Positions 1-13,030 of a stretch of 64,000 nt of DNA are shown here, one piece after another. The stretch is taken from assembly GCA_964019135.1 (NCBI GenBank), contig OZ025260.1, positions 14,626,254-14,690,253 of the forward strand, given 5' to 3'. How positions within the stretch are numbered: the stretch's first letter is position 1; each line of letters opens with the position of its first letter. This DNA is from Arenicola marina. Taxonomy: Eukaryota; Annelida; Polychaeta; Arenicolidae. Under the pieces are notes generated by a model. It worked only from the letters and a program-made list of their open reading frames with translations, did no database searches and was not told the origin of the DNA. Position numbers and translations under genes: made by a program.

Positions 1-1
1 G

Positions 2-331
2 GATCCCTTCGAGATGTTGTGCTTCGACATGCGCGCGCCCCCTGGCGGCGAGGCCGGCACGCCCGAGGCGGTGTCGAGCTTCCTGAACCAGTCGACCACG
101 TGTTCCCTAACAGCGGTGGAGACCGGCTGCGTCACGGCGCTCGTGTACTGGTTCGACCTCACGCTCTATGACGACATCCGCTACTGCACCCTCGACTCGG
201 CCGGCCACTTCCGCCAGGCCGCCATCCTTGTCCGAAGTCACGTGACGCTGTCGTGCGGCGAGAATGTCGTTGTCGAGATCAGCTGTAAGAATAGCTGTCT
301 CAGCGTGTCGCTTGATACAGAACGGAGCTGA
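2..331 (+). CDS. Protein arginine methyltransferase, C-terminal end (PRMT9-like), partial
   Basis: The frame is open from base 2 (DPFEMLCFDM...) to a TGA at 329-331, so this is the last part of a gene that begins outside the window. The segment TALVYWFDLTLYDD, then GHFRQAAILV, then LSCGENVVVEISCK matches the C-terminal beta-barrel of class I protein arginine methyltransferases. There an A-x-x-F/Y-W-F strand is followed by an H-W/F-x-Q-A motif and a final G-(D/E)-x-(I/V) strand. These enzymes move methyl groups from S-adenosylmethionine to arginine. The FDM start and the length of the last strand block suggest the PRMT9 (or PRMT7) branch, whose second catalytic module ends this way. The catalytic motifs are not in the window, so the exact member is inferred. 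An AATAAA follows 73 bases after the stop. Confidence 0.7.
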   Translation, partial: DPFEMLCFDMRAPPGGEAGTPEAVSSFLNQSTTCSLTAVETGCVTALVYWFDLTLYDDIRYCTLDSAGHFRQAAILVRSHVTLSCGENVVVEISCKNSCLSVSLDTERS

Positions 332-403
332 CCAAAGCGACAAATTCACTTCTTAGAAGCTGTCCAGATATGCATTTATTTGATAATTTTGTTATGACAA
401 AAC

Positions 404-409
404 AATAAA
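404..409 (+). terminator. Poly(A) signal of the PRMT-like gene
   Basis: AATAAA lies 73 bases downstream of the TGA stop in an AT-rich stretch. It is the first canonical signal after the stop codon. Confidence 0.6.
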
Positions 410-839
410 TAACAGACAAATGGATCGACTTATGTCGTCTATGTTCGTATATGCATCGACAGCGACTTAGACTTCTCCACCGTTTAGTCCATCTTATGTG
501 AAGCAATGCATGTAGGGGAAGTCTTCCGTGTGTCCCAACGCTGATGTGGTACAGCGAGCGTGACACTCGCTAGATGGCGACATAGTCAAGTGGTAACGCC
601 GTCACACTCGCAAGATGGCAGCACAAAATCGAAACCATCGCCACAACCTTGTTGTGGTTCACGCCACGCTTTCTTCACTTTCTATTTGCGAAATTAATTT
701 GACAATACCACATGGCGTTGATTAAAATTATATTTTTTTACCGGTTGAAAAGAAAAAGTAGTAATGGGTAGAAGTTTTCTAGCGGGCCGTATGACAGTAG
801 GTACTAAGCTGGCGCGGACCCAGGGTTTTGCAAAGCGGG
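410..839. other. Intergenic, with two CTCF-like motifs
   Basis: No coding signal is visible. Around 565-580 and 605-622 the sequence has CTCGCTAGATGGCGACA and CTCGCAAGATGGCAGCAC. These are single copies of the motif that is tandemly arrayed at 40.4-43.1 kb. Confidence 0.4.
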
Positions 840-1192
840 TTGGGGTCTACTTTGGGTACGTTGTGAGGGTGATATGGGGTCCACACGTAAAAAATGAAGG
901 GCATTCTCACTTGACAGGGGACCCCCAGGAACTCTGCCTGCCTGGATGCGCGACTACTGGTTGGTTGTATACTCAACACCCTTTATCCACTGTTGGTCGT
1001 ATCTCATCAATGGGAGAACGGAGAGTGGAGTCCTGGTCCCTATTCATTGCATTGGGATCTTTATCCTGCGACCACACAGACATAGCCACAGCGGGACTCG
1101 AACCACCGACCCACCTGCCGTTAGGCTCTCAGATGGCCAGAGCACTCAAGGCGAGCGCTCTAACCCACTGAGCTATCGGGGCGGCCCCTACT
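840..1192 (-). mobile_element. tRNA-derived SINE
   Basis: On the minus strand the element starts with a tRNA-like head. The A box TAGCTCAGTGGG lies at 1164-1175 and the B box GGTTCGAGTCC at 1094-1104, which together make the RNA polymerase III internal promoter. The A-to-B distance is longer than in an ordinary tRNA because of an insertion like a long variable arm, so this is a SINE head and not a working tRNA gene. An unrelated body of about 200-250 bases follows toward lower coordinates. Its 3' limit is a guess, because no clear tail repeat or target-site duplication was found. Confidence 0.7.
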
Positions 1193-4100
1193 GAGTAACT
1201 GGAGCGGGAGCCGGACTTACCGTGGTCCTGCGCACGCACATCGCGCGAAATTTGGTAGCACAACGTTAATCAAAGTTCATTTGGAATAATGAATATTGAT
1301 GCTCTTAATGATGCTCTCATTCGAGTAATTTACTACATTGGATTATCATGCATATGCCAATATGTTACATACTGGAACAAAAGGTATCAAACTCGGACAA
1401 CAAATCAGGTCAAGGGTAGATTTGGGATTTTGGAAAAAGGAGGGGATGACGGGGGAAACTGCACCTGACGTTTTGTTCTTTTACATATTGCATAGAAAAA
1501 TGGCATTTTCACTCAATAAAACGTAGGCATAGAGGTGGTATTCTCGATTCCTCGAGAATGGGCTTTTCAATCCACCGTGAACTGGGAATGAGGAAAATAC
1601 TTCTTCGTGAACTGGGAATGGGGCATTTGTTATGTTTTTCTTTTACATTATTGCATAGAAAATGTTATTCTTACTTTAAAATGCGTAGGGGTGGTATTCC
1701 GGATTTCCGGAGGTAGGCCTATAAGCTTGGTGCTGGTCCCTCATTCGAGAGGGCAACGACACATATGCTGATCTCATGACCTGACGGTACAAGATGTTTG
1801 TTTAAACACGTTTGCTGTAACCCGCACTCTTCGTAACCGCATACCGCACTTACGAAATGCCAGGGGGTATGTTCATTGTGTGTGGAACATGCAGTCTTCT
1901 TTGGCAAATAGATCTAGTTATATATAACTAAAAATATACTGGGTACAGCGAGATTTATTTTCCACTGTTAATGAATTCCAATTTCCGTCATTTTGAACTT
2001 CGTCGGAGTCTTGTTAGGACGCAGGCGCCACCTGGCGAATGAATGAACCTGCCTCAACTCTTCGGGCGCGTGTTGCAGGGGCGTTAAATCTGAAATATGG
2101 AAGTCCTTTTTTTCTGAAATAGATTCAGCTTAAGTGTGATTAAGAGTATCACGAAAACTCGAACATTGAGCGGATAGTGTTTCGCCCGGTTTCTAAAAGC
2201 GAGTTGCACTCATTCACGGCATCTGGGAGCCGAGCGTTTAGTTTCGTACGCCAGGATATTGACGCCAAAGCTAAATGCGAAACTGGCAGACCTGATCCAA
2301 AAAGAAAGGGCATGCAGCATTTAAACTTCATCCAAAGTGAAGAGACACGAGACATCTATTTCTGAATTGCACGTTCTCTGACTTGCCAATTGCAGCGGCC
2401 AAGAGATCCGCTGCACTAACTCCTACTACTTCCAAAGTCTTACTGTCACATGATGAAATTTAAGTAGAAAGAGAGGCGACAGAAAAAAACAATGTCGCAT
2501 AGATATATGTTTCATTAAAACCCGTGGCCACCGTTGAAATTTAAGACTCGACATGGTGAGAAACTTCCCCCTTTTAACAGGCTTAAAGCCGCTATAATAG
2601 AAGCCCCGTATGGACGAGGGGAACCGTCATTGTGAAGGAGACACGAGCCGCCTCCATTAGATATAATCCGCGAGGCTTTGTTGGCCATTACTGACCATTG
2701 TCTGGCACGCGACACGCGCTGCGCGCGACATAAGTAAGCCGGTGTCACAGTCAATATCCTCCCCTGACCGGCAGTAGCAATACCGTGTGTGTTTGGCTCC
2801 CCGTCCAATTTTAAGACGTATTTTGACACCGAAATGGGAAAACCTCTGTATTTTTCTTTACGTAACAAGCGAAAATGGAATGAGAGAGGACGAGTTGTTA
2901 CGTCATAAGTTGAGGATGGGTTGAAGAACAGCGCAGACGACAAGTTTGCATTTGCGATGCGCATGCGCCGCAAGCTGATTGGGTCACTGACACCTTGACC
3001 GTAATATTACGTACTTGGACAGGTGTTGTGAGCGCGCCCCACACCTACTGACCGAGCCCTGTGTCGTGGGTGTGGGGTGGCTGGGGGTAGGAATTGCATT
3101 GAATGTCCACTGGGAGGATTAAATCCATTGAATTGTCCACATGGTTTAGTCCGCGGGCCGCATCTTAAAGCGGTCACTCTAAGGACATTAGCGCATCCAA
3201 CGTAACGAAAACAGGAATCATCCAGCGTGGCTGTAGTACAGCGACATCTTGCCGAAGATTAACGTTGTGAGGCACCGTTTTCAATTTCGTCAGTGAAAGG
3301 AAATGATAATATTTTCACTCGCGCATGGGGACTTTAATGCAACTCACGATGCTGTGACTTGATCGTACTCATGATGGCGGCCCTCAGCCGTTGTCCAAGT
3401 AATCCGATTATTTAAACTAGGTCCGTTGACAATAACACAGCCAAGTATCAAAGGGCCCAGCACTGACCAGTGCCAGCTAAAGCACCTGTTGGCAAGGCAA
3501 TGCCACTTGACCGAACGGGAGATATAACTTGACACGAGCTTTGCGTTCGGCTTTGCATTCGTAATTAAATATGATATTTTGACAAACACGGCAACGGTTG
3601 AAAATATTCCCAGCTTACGGTAGGAACGATGAATGGTTTCAGGGAACCTTTCTGCTTACAGACTAAATTGACCCAAGAAACCTTGTGGAATAAATACAGA
3701 TCTATATAGTATATATAGAGTATTTGCTCTACCCACAGACCTTGGAATTTTTTTTCTTCGCCCACCAGACCTCCCCTCGCCCTTTTCCTGGCAACGGGAT
3801 TTGAACTGACTTTGTGGACTCGCATATCGTTGGCAAAGCTGTGAATAACACACCATTGTAAAGGTTATTTTTTGACACAGCTATAATCAGTACACGACGC
3901 TTCTTACATTGACCACATAAATGAACACGCGTATTATGTGCATACTTTCAGGGCACGTCAGTTAACAAAATCAACGTTAGTAAAACTTGTATGCAGTAGT
4001 CCATTATGTCGAGACCAGATCACACTCAGGCGAGAGGACAACTGACAGGTCTCTCGTGATATAACCGATCACTTGGTTGACCTTCGAGACCCAATGCTAG

Positions 4101-4369
4101 AAAAACACCTACGCGTCTTGCAATTACTTATGAAAATATCTTCTTCCGTGCGTTGGCGATGTTACTTTTCGGCGATTCTATAGCCGTTGTTACACCACAC
4201 ATCGTCCGCTTGGCAAGACTTGTGTGGTAAGTTTATGATTATGACTTAAACATTATGATTGCAACCAACGTTGCATTTGGGCACAACGTTTAAGTGTGCA
4301 TTTAGACTCCTGCACTAAACATAAGTGGCAGATATTTTTACGCACTTTTACGCAAAACCTGTACATTAC
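1193..4369. other. Intergenic, no gene recognised
   Basis: No protein family or exon-like pattern was recognised. Two degenerate direct repeats occur at 1489-1560 and 1653-1712, both beginning near TTGCATAGAAAA. Two copies of GTGAACTGGGAATG lie at 1577-1625. Around 2023-2042 the minus strand reads CATTCGCCAGGTGGCGCC, a strong CTCF-like site. Confidence 0.4.
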
Positions 4370-4556
4370 TCTAGTCACTAAACCTGTACAATTACTCTGG
4401 TCACTTTGCCTGTACATTACTATTCTCACTAAACCTGTACCTTGTTCTAATAACTAAACCTATACATTACTCTAGTCACTAAACAAGCTAAACATGTACA
4501 TTACTCTAGTCACTAAACATGCTAAACCTATACATTACTCTAGTCACTAAATCTCT
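4370..4556. repeat. Degenerate about 24 bp tandem repeat
   Basis: About eight imperfect units carry CACTAAACCTGTACATTACT as the core, with unit lengths of 23-34 bases. Two units contain an extra internal AAACATG/AAACAAG segment. The array is old and diverged. Confidence 0.75.
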
Positions 4557-5832
4557 TCATTGCATGTAGTTTATAATGTACACTAAAACTGTAAACTAAA
4601 GATTTCCATTGCACTTGTATTATATTACGAAGCGACGCAGAAACTGAATTGGGTGGAGCGGAAGAGAGGAGAGGGGAAAGGCAGGCGGGGGGTCGGGGAC
4701 TCGGTAAAAGATATGGAGACGTCCATATTCTCGAACTATACACGCTGTCGTCAACCAAGATTTGTCGAAGATACCAGAGTCTACGGCCATAAACTTTACA
4801 TTTTATACAGACGACAGTCATACTTTGGCACTTCCCCCTTGATTGGGGGCACCCTTTGTCCTTAGCTCGAGTAGCCCGCGGTGATCAGGGTGAGGGATTC
4901 GCTCCCCCCACGCTGGGGGTACATTAAGACGCACCTATGACACATGACCCACAACCCAACGGTACCCGCCCGGCACCGTTATACCCCGTGACGGACATAC
5001 GGAGAGGCTGCAATAAAAGATATTATCTCTTATATTCTTGTCACCTCTGACCCCACCGATTGCCCCTGTCATACACGGTAAGACCGTGCATGGGTTCCAG
5101 CGGCACGCAGCCCATCATGGCGTGTGGACACCCCAGATGCTATCAACTGCACAGTTATGTAAATTCAGGTAATGACCATCGTAGAGGCTCCCAACCGAGG
5201 CGCCCCTCCTCATCATCCCCCTCCCCCCCCCCTGCAATCTGCCCTACTCCTCCCTCTCCCCCTCCGCCCCCACCCCTATCCTCCTCCCTCTTCCTCAGCC
5301 CCCACCCCTGTCTTCCCCCATCCTCCTCCCGCCCCACCCCTCTACCCCCACCATCCTCGCCTCAATATGACGTCTCGCCCTGGCGCTGTTAAATGAGGGC
5401 TATAAACATATCCCTTCCATCTGGGTTAGCATTACAAATCGACTGGATGCCTACTCTGGTCATTATGTCATTGGAATTTCTCTGCCAGCCTTACCTATTG
5501 CTATGTAAACCGTGCCCTATTATCTGCTCCCCAACCCTAGCATTACTGCCATGCTAAATGCCGTTTACAACATATGCGACCGATAATTATGCCAGGCGAC
5601 GGTATTTCGACAAGAAATCACGTCTCGCTAAGTAGGCGTCGGTTACTTGTCTTCCAGTTTTATGATCGAAACCGCCGGGATTAATTGCTGAATATGTCAT
5701 GTAGTTTGCATGCTTATTGGGTAACTAAAAGCGAAAAATAGCGTCTGGGAGCTCCGCAAGAGCTGGTTACAGTAACTGTTACGAGAGTAGTTTACGTACA
5801 CAAAAGTCTTTACTTCCAGCTAAAACGTCGTA
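4557..5832. other. Intergenic, pyrimidine-rich tract
   Basis: No gene was recognised. Positions 5195-5350 are nearly pure C/T on the plus strand and give only low-complexity proline/serine frames. Confidence 0.5.
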
Positions 5833-5927
5833 GACGTCAGCATTCCGTGGTGAGGTCAGCACACCGTGGTGACGTCATCACATCGTGGTGATGTCATCAC
5901 ATCGTGGTGACGTCAGCACACCGTGGC
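5833..5927. repeat. 19 bp tandem repeat carrying CRE-like sites
   Basis: Five 19 bp units of the form GACGTCA(G/T)CACA-CCGTGGT are joined head to tail. Perfect CREB/ATF palindromes TGACGTCA occur at 5870-5877 and 5908-5915. The other units hold one-base variants (AGACGTCA, TGAGGTCA, TGATGTCA). Confidence 0.85.
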
Positions 5928-6204
5928 TTATCCTTCTTGGAATAAATGTCATGGATGATCGGTGTATTGTTCGCAGTGCACATTGAGACCATGAGATGAA
6001 ATGATGACATAGCCCCTACCATAGGTGGCGATTGAACCCGCAATATCTGTCAGCTATATCTCGATCGTGGCCAAGGTGGCTCCTTAAACGTTATTAATAG
6101 CATAATGCTTGATTTCATGCTTGACTACAAAAATATGTACGCAGTTAATAATATCTGGTTGTATATCCCAGATGTGAGGGCACAAACGGCGTGGTGGACC
6201 GACG
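5928..6204. other. Intergenic, nothing recognised
   Basis: Neither a gene-like frame nor a repeat was seen here. Confidence 0.4.
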
Positions 6205-6400
6205 ACCGGTATCATTAATTAGTGCGCCAAGAAATGAAAATAATAATATGATAATAAAATTAACAATGTTCGACTTAATTAGGTAGTACGCGAACAAATA
6301 AAAAATAGTAATATGATAATAAAAATAACAACGTGAACTTAATTAGGTAGTTCGCCAATAACTAAAACTACTAATATGACAATAACAATAACAACTATGC
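6205..6400. repeat. About 60 bp AT-rich tandem repeat, three copies
   Basis: Three units begin near CTTAATTAGGTAGT (about 6213, 6274 and 6338). Each contains a run of AATAATATGATAATAA. Spacing is 60-64 bases. Confidence 0.7.
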
Positions 6401-6989
6401 AACAATGGTTTACAGTCAAGGCTGCATTGAAACCAAACAATAACATATACTTTATACATAAACGAACAATAGTAAGATTCGAGCAACCCAACTTTGCGAC
6501 TAATGAGCCAGTAAATTTAAAAACTGGTTGCCAGTAACAACCTAATGCCATGTTTCAAGTTAAATGACAGGTCTTACGTCGTTCCCAGTGTCAGTGCCAA
6601 GAGGTTATGCCTGCTCGTTGTTCAGGGCCCTCATACAACCGGTTGTAATAGGAGCTGTGACGCGCACAGGTCGCACACAAGTCAGACTTCCTGTACTGGT
6701 GACATATGTGTGTGGTGACAGTCGTACGTCCCACTGCCAGCTCGGCTACTGCGGGCGGTTCGAGGCGCTTACAAATCATGTTTCGCACGTTTAATACCCA
6801 ATACCTAAGGTAGGCAATATATATTGCATGTGGTACTATAATCTCTTACCCATTTTTATAAATTATGAAACTCGATTCGCGTTGTCTCCCAGTAACAAGG
6901 AGCAGTTACCGATTTGGTAACCATCTTAGTGACGCGTCAGTCAAGGACGAACACGGTAGAATGATCGTCATCAACTGGCATGACGTTCA
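6401..6989. other. Intergenic, nothing recognised
   Basis: No supported gene. Short frames here lack any family resemblance. Confidence 0.4.
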
Positions 6990-8945
6990 GTGTTAGAGAC
7001 GGAGAGACAAGGTGAGAGATAGGGAGGGGGAGAAACACAGATAGGGAAGGTGAGGGAGACACCAAAATGGCCTGACCTAGAGTGTGAGAAGGGGAGAGAT
7101 AAGGTGAGAGAGGGGGAGAGATAAGGTGAGAGAAGGAGATACAGAGAGGAGAGGTAGGGGGACACCAAACTGGCCTGACCTAGAGTGTGAGAGGGGGAGA
7201 TATAAGGTGAGAGAGGGAGATACAGAGAGAGGAGGTGGGGGGACACCAAACTGGCCTGACTTAGAGTGAGAGGGGGAGAGGCAAGGTAAGAGGGAGATAG
7301 ACACAGATACGGGAGGTGGGGGGGGGGCACCAAACTGGCCTGACCTCAAGTGTGAGAGGGGGAGAGACAAGGTGAGAGGGAGAGAGACGCAGATACGGGA
7401 GGTTGGGGGGGGCACCAAACAGGCCTGACCTCAAGTGTGAGAGGGGGAGAGACAAGGTGAGAGGGAGAGAGACGCAGATACGGGAGGTGGGGGGGGCACC
7501 AAACTGGCCTGACCTCAAGTGTGAGAGGGGGAGAGACAAGGTGAGAGGGAGAGAGACGCAGATATGGGAGGTGGGGGGGGGCACCAAACAGGCCTGACCT
7601 CAAGTGTGAGAGGGGGAGAGACAAGGTGAGAGGGAGAGAGACGCAGATACGGGAGGTGGGGGGGGGCACCAAACTGGCCTGACCTAGAGTGTGAGAGGGG
7701 GAGAGACAAGGTGAGAGAGAGAGAGACGCAGATACGGGAGGTGGGGGGGGGGCACCAAACTGGCCTGACCTCAAGTGTGAGAGGGGGAGAGACAAGGTGA
7801 GAGGGAGAGAGACGCAGATACGGGAGGTGGGGGGGGCACCAAACAGGCCTGACCTAGAGTGTGAGAGGGGGAGAGACAAGGTGAGAGGGAGAGAGACGCA
7901 GATACGGGAGGTGGGGGGGGGCACCAAACTGGCCTGACCTCAAGTGTGAGAGGGGGAGAGACAAGGTGAGAGGGAGAGAGACGCAGATACGGGAGGTGGG
8001 GGGGGCACCAAACAGGCCTGACCTCAAGTGTGAGAGGGGGAGAGACAAGGTGAGAGGGAGAGAGACGCAGATACGGGAGGTAGGGGGGGGGGGGCACCAA
8101 ACAGGCCTGACCTCAAGTGTGAGAGGGGGAGAGACAAGGTGAGAGGGAGAGAGACGCAGATACGGGAGGTGGGGGGGGGCACCAAATTGGCCTGACCTAG
8201 AGTGTGAGAGGGGGAGAGACAAGGTGAGACGGAGAGAGACGCAGATACGGGAGGTGGGGGGGGGCACCAAACTGGCCTGACCTAGAGTGTGAGAGGGGGA
8301 GAGACAAGGCGAGAGGGAGAGAGACGCAAATACGGGAGGTGGGGGGGACTCCAAACTGGCCTGACCTGGAGTGTGAGAGGAGGAGAGACAAGGTGAGAGA
8401 GAGAGAGAGACAAGGTGAGAGAGAGAGAGACAAGGTGAGAGAGAGATAGAGACAAGTTGAGAGGGAGACAGACAAGGTGAGAGGGGGAGAGACATAGATA
8501 GGGGAAGTGGGGGGGACACCAAACTGGCCTGACCTAGAGTTTGCGAGGGGGAGAGGCAAGGTGAGAGGGAGAGAGACAAGGTGAGAGGGGGAGAGACAAG
8601 GTAAGAGGGAGAGAGACATAGATTAGGGAGGTGGGGGGCGGACACCAAACTGGCCTGACCTAGAGTGTGCGAGGGGGAGAGACACAGATAGGGGAGGTGG
8701 GGGAGGGCACACAACTGACCTCACCTAGAGTGTGTGAAAGGGGGAGAAACAATGGGAGACGGAGAGAGACACAGGGAAGGGAGGTGGGGGGGCCAGAAAA
8801 AAGCTGGCCTGGCCTAGAGTGTGAGAGGGGGAGGGACAAGGTGAGAGGGAGAGATACACAGATAGAGGATGTGGGGGGAGGGGGGGCATCAAACTGGCCT
8901 GACCGAGAGTGTGAGAGGGGAACAGACAAGATGAGAGACACAAAT
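6990..8945. repeat. 84-90 bp purine-rich minisatellite, about 20 copies
   Basis: Most units contain CTGGCCTGACCT followed by a long A/G-only stretch (GTGAGAGGGGGAGAGACAAG and similar) and a G6-G9 run before CACCAAAC. The core from 7330 to 8340 is very uniform (84-89 bp spacing). The flanks are shorter or rearranged, with small internal GAGAGA expansions at 8395-8460. Long minus-strand reading frames rich in PLTLSLPLSH come from the repeat and are not a gene. Confidence 0.95.
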
Positions 8946-11900
8946 GTAGGAGCAGTTTGTCAGGGAGAGATTATGAGCCAATGATAGACAGATGTACAGA
9001 GAAGAGAGAGGCGGAGAGAGAGCAACAGAGACGGAATAGACAGAGTGAGGCATAGACGGAGAAAGCGATGGGGAGAGATGCCATAAACAGATGAGAGTGG
9101 CGTGGCGGGGGGGGTGATAACACACTGTAAACCACACAACAGGGGGGTGGAGGTGGGGGGCGGGTCAGAGAAATGTGTCCTGTATCGGTATCGCGAGAGC
9201 CGTGATGAGCAAACACACTCCATGTCCCCGTGAGTTATGGTCGCTGGGCCCCTGGCTGTTATCTCAGGCGACAGTACAACGGTTATCTCCCGAGTAACTG
9301 CCCTATAAATGTCATCCGGGAACTCTCCGTGTGGCCTGAGGGGCCTCACTCCCCCGGGCGTCCCCGCCAGCGCACTTATTACACCTTACCACCGTGGGCC
9401 GGGGCCATGGTTACCGTGGGTCGGGGCCATGGTTCCCGTGGCCCCGGGGAGCATCTCTCTTCCGTGTCGTGGGCGGGTTCCAACGGTTTCAGTATGCAAA
9501 TTAGTCGTCCCGTTCCAGGGAGATACGTCTCCTTCAGAAATGAGGCACTCCACCGCTTGAGGCTAGAGAAAGAAAATAACAGCGACAATAAGTATCTGTA
9601 CCATGTGAGGAGACATGTGCAGTCCCTTCGAAGATTGTTTCAATGGACGCAATTGCGAGTAAGACGTAGCTGTCCAAAGGGTGCATATTTGCCTTAGAGC
9701 GTCTTCTGTGTAACGTTGCTTTTCAAAGGCCTTCCCTGAATCAACAAACCCCGTCTGAAACAGTGCTAGCATTGTCTGACGTCACACCGGCGTGAAAGTT
9801 CACTGCCTACGTAATTGTCCAAATGGTTAATTAACGCCCACCCCTCCCTCCCTTTAACGAGGCTCCGTTTGCCTATCGGGAGGCTCGTAATTGGCCAGAA
9901 AATGTCTCTTGTTTTCTTTTACCCCCTTGTGTAATGGGCACAATCGTTTTAGACCACCGCCTCCGCGGTTCAATCAAAGACCAACCTTACGGCACCGGAA
10001 AACGATAGAAAGAGGCGATGCTTTTAAATGCACGATACATAGATAGACAGCCCCTTGGGGAGAAGAGCACTTTAAAACACGAGGCGCGCGAAGACGTCTT
10101 CACCTGTGAGGGAAACTTGAAACGGCATTGAACGTTGCCCTTCCGTTTGAAGTATCGGCTTGCTGGTCTCCAACCTTTGTCGGTGACATCTCGCCGCTGT
10201 CATAATGGCAGGCATTGATTCACACTTTGTTTACGGCGTTAAGACTTCTGCAACCCAATAGAGGGTCCTATTAAATACTGGGCAGTACAGTTGCACCGCT
10301 ACCTGTGGTCTTGCGTAGAGATGAACAATGCCATGACGGTAGATGTTTATTTAATCATTATATACCTTTTGTTCTTTGAGTCTGGCTCGCTAAGCTTCGC
10401 ACTTGGCTAATGGTACTGATTTGTGAGAGGAACAGCGTCATGTGTGCCCCGGTTAGGCGCGGCATTCCTTCGTTAAGTATTGTCTAGGATAATATCACAG
10501 CTTGAGTTCAAAGCTTCCAGGATCCAGGTTAAGCACAGATTTATTTAAAGTTCAGATGTCGTGGCTTAAAACTGTAATTCCTCTATTGCTCTAATGTACG
10601 TTTTGCTATCCCCTCTGTGCCTCGGGCAGTATTTGTACCCCCCCCCCCCCCACCTCCCCCCTCCCCACCTCCCCCCCCCCCTATCCATCACCCTAATGTC
10701 TCCTGCATTAGCCCCGGGAGTGACGAGACTTGATGCTAATCGGAGCATCCAATCGCGTCACACCCACCCCACCCGACCCCGACCCCTCTGTCATAGGGCC
10801 CACTGGTATATTCAAAATTAGCAGATAATTAATTATAGCGCACAGCTAAAAATCAATTCATCTAGATTAATATACTATAATTGTGAAAAAAGGTTTTACT
10901 TTATTTTCGACCTTTATCGTTCCATGATATTCTTTGGCCCAGTTTAGAACCGTTTGTGCACAAAAGCGGCTTAAAACAGCAAGTCACACCTGCCTGGAGA
11001 AGCGGGGCCTCTCTGCACCCTAAAACCCACAAGGGTCTCCACGCGTTAACACCAACCCCCGTGGAGTCCCAGTCATCACCCCTCGAGTCCGTCCACCTCA
11101 TGAAGCCGAGTCAACCGTGTCGAAGGCCCACACTCCGCCACCACCACCAAGTCCCCCCGCACCCCTATCCCACTGAATGCTCTGGACAGGCTCGGCGCAT
11201 GCGCGAAGACGGATGACAGGGAGGGATATTTAAAAAGGCTAAAGCGGTTCTTTGCCCTGAAGCATGACAGTTACCTTCTGAGCGGAGAAGACGGGGCTGT
11301 GTGTTTGTCATATATATGTAAGTATCCGGCACAGACGTCGCGTGCGAAGTCCGTGCCATTCGCATGTTTGTGGACCGCATGACAAGTCTTGGTTGGGTGT
11401 ACACTGCACGCTGTATGCCACTGAGCTTACCAACAATCTCGTCTCGTGTAATCGAGTTATCGATTAAGACACATTATCTTGAGATCCAGAGGCGGTCCAG
11501 ACTTTCTGATCAGGACTCAACTGAGTATTGCTACGTGAATTATCCGCTGTCATCTCCAGAGAAGACACATGAACTGAATAATATCAACTTGACACCTCAA
11601 GTACATTATGGCTGAATCTTTACACTGAGGCATAGGACCACTCGTACTACTGTTACTAAGGTAAGTTAGATCTACACGTCCTGTCAATCCCAAGGTGATT
11701 GTTGAAGTATGTCTGTTTATACAGCTGAGTTTGCGTTATATCGCAATACGACCTTGTAACACATTGTAATCTATGTAGATTAATATCTTTTTTATCATGA
11801 AATATCGTTGCAGCCATGCGTAATTAGTTAATTTTTTACATGTAATTAGTAATTAGATATGACATAACGATAAGTTTGATCAGTTATGTGTATATCGATT

Positions 11901-12740
11901 TTTAATATTGCAATAGATCATACGATTTACCATGAGTCGTACCCCAGCAACGGGCCTGTATTCTCAGATATGCCATTATACCATATACGTAGCGTTGAAG
12001 TCCCCTCGTATGACACTTGAAGCATGGGCAGACTTCCCGCCCGCGCCGGCCGGGGGGTGAGCGGGGTGGAGAGGCGCGAGGGTGGACGAAGTGGGTGGCA
12101 GAGGTGTCGTCCTGGGATATTCCCAGCCCCTTTTTGAATAGGGGTGGCAACCCTGGGTAAGGGGTCAGAGGTCGGGTGAAAGGCCGCAAACCGGGTCCGG
12201 GGGTTCTCATGCGGCTGGGGACGTTGTCACCATGGCAGTTGGGAGATGACATCGAGAGAGATTGCTGGCGAGTATAGCAGGGGGTGGGGGCGGAGTGCGG
12301 ATGGGGGTGAGGGTTTTATCGTTTAAATGGCACCTGTCGGCCTCCCACCTGTTGGGTAGAGGCGACTCGGGGGTAAGGGTGGGTGTAGGGGCAGAGAGAG
12401 AGCGGGCAGGTAGGGCCGCTGCGGTCAAGTGAACACAAGAGCGCCTCCCCCCTTTTTTTTTTTTTTTTTTGCTTGCCGGGTATTTTTCTTCTATTCTAAC
12501 TATTCGGCAATCGTTTCGTAATTTGTCTTCAACGGTTATAAAAATTGTAGGATTTCGTCGCCTTTAATGCCCCACTAAGGCCATTCAATTCAACATTTTA
12601 TCTCCCCCAGAACCCCCCCCCCCCGCTCATCCCCATCCCCACCTGGGGTGCCCGACCTCTGGTATGCCCACTGTCAGCTTTTGTTTTACTTTATGTTCCT
12701 CTCGCCTGTTCGTTCCTAAGGTCAGATAACACTTGTTTCT
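8946..12740. other. Intergenic, no gene recognised
   Basis: Moderately GC-rich sequence with several homopolymer C or T runs (10628-10680 and 12450-12470). Some stretches (9770-10250) look like ordinary unique non-coding DNA and could hold regulatory elements for the flanking genes. I see no motif that proves it. Confidence 0.35.
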
Positions 12741-13030
12741 CGCCGTTTGAGTTTTTTTCTTCCTCTCCCTTTCAGCCTATCAGCTCGCTCCCCTCTACTC
12801 TCTCTTTCTACTCTCTCTTTCTCTGTCTCTCATCCCCCCCCACCCTACCTCTGTCGCCTTCTCGTCTACCAATCTCTCTATCTCTCAATCTTGTTTGCAC
12901 ACTACAACAACCCCCCCCCACCCCCCCACCCCCGATCTCTCTTTCTCTCTCTCGCTCCTCTCTCTCTGTCTTTCTTATACTCTCCTTAATTTCCTTGTAC
13001 CCTTCTCCGACTACCCCTCTTCTCTCTCTT
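12741..13030. repeat. CT-rich low-complexity tract
   Basis: The plus strand is dominated by CTCTCT, TTTCTC and C-runs. Open frames on both strands are low-complexity shadows. Confidence 0.7.

Noticed and set aside
1081-1190. Functional tRNA gene on the minus strand
   Set aside because: A and B boxes are present but the spacing is too long and the acceptor and T stems do not pair properly. It is better explained as a SINE head.
7261-8714. Several minus-strand frames of PLTLSLPLSH type
   Set aside because: Shadows of the purine-rich minisatellite. Overlapping frames in all registers show the same low-complexity peptide.
9230-9697. 155-codon plus-strand frame
   Set aside because: No domain, signal peptide or family resemblance. 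GC-rich sequence makes chance frames of this size likely.
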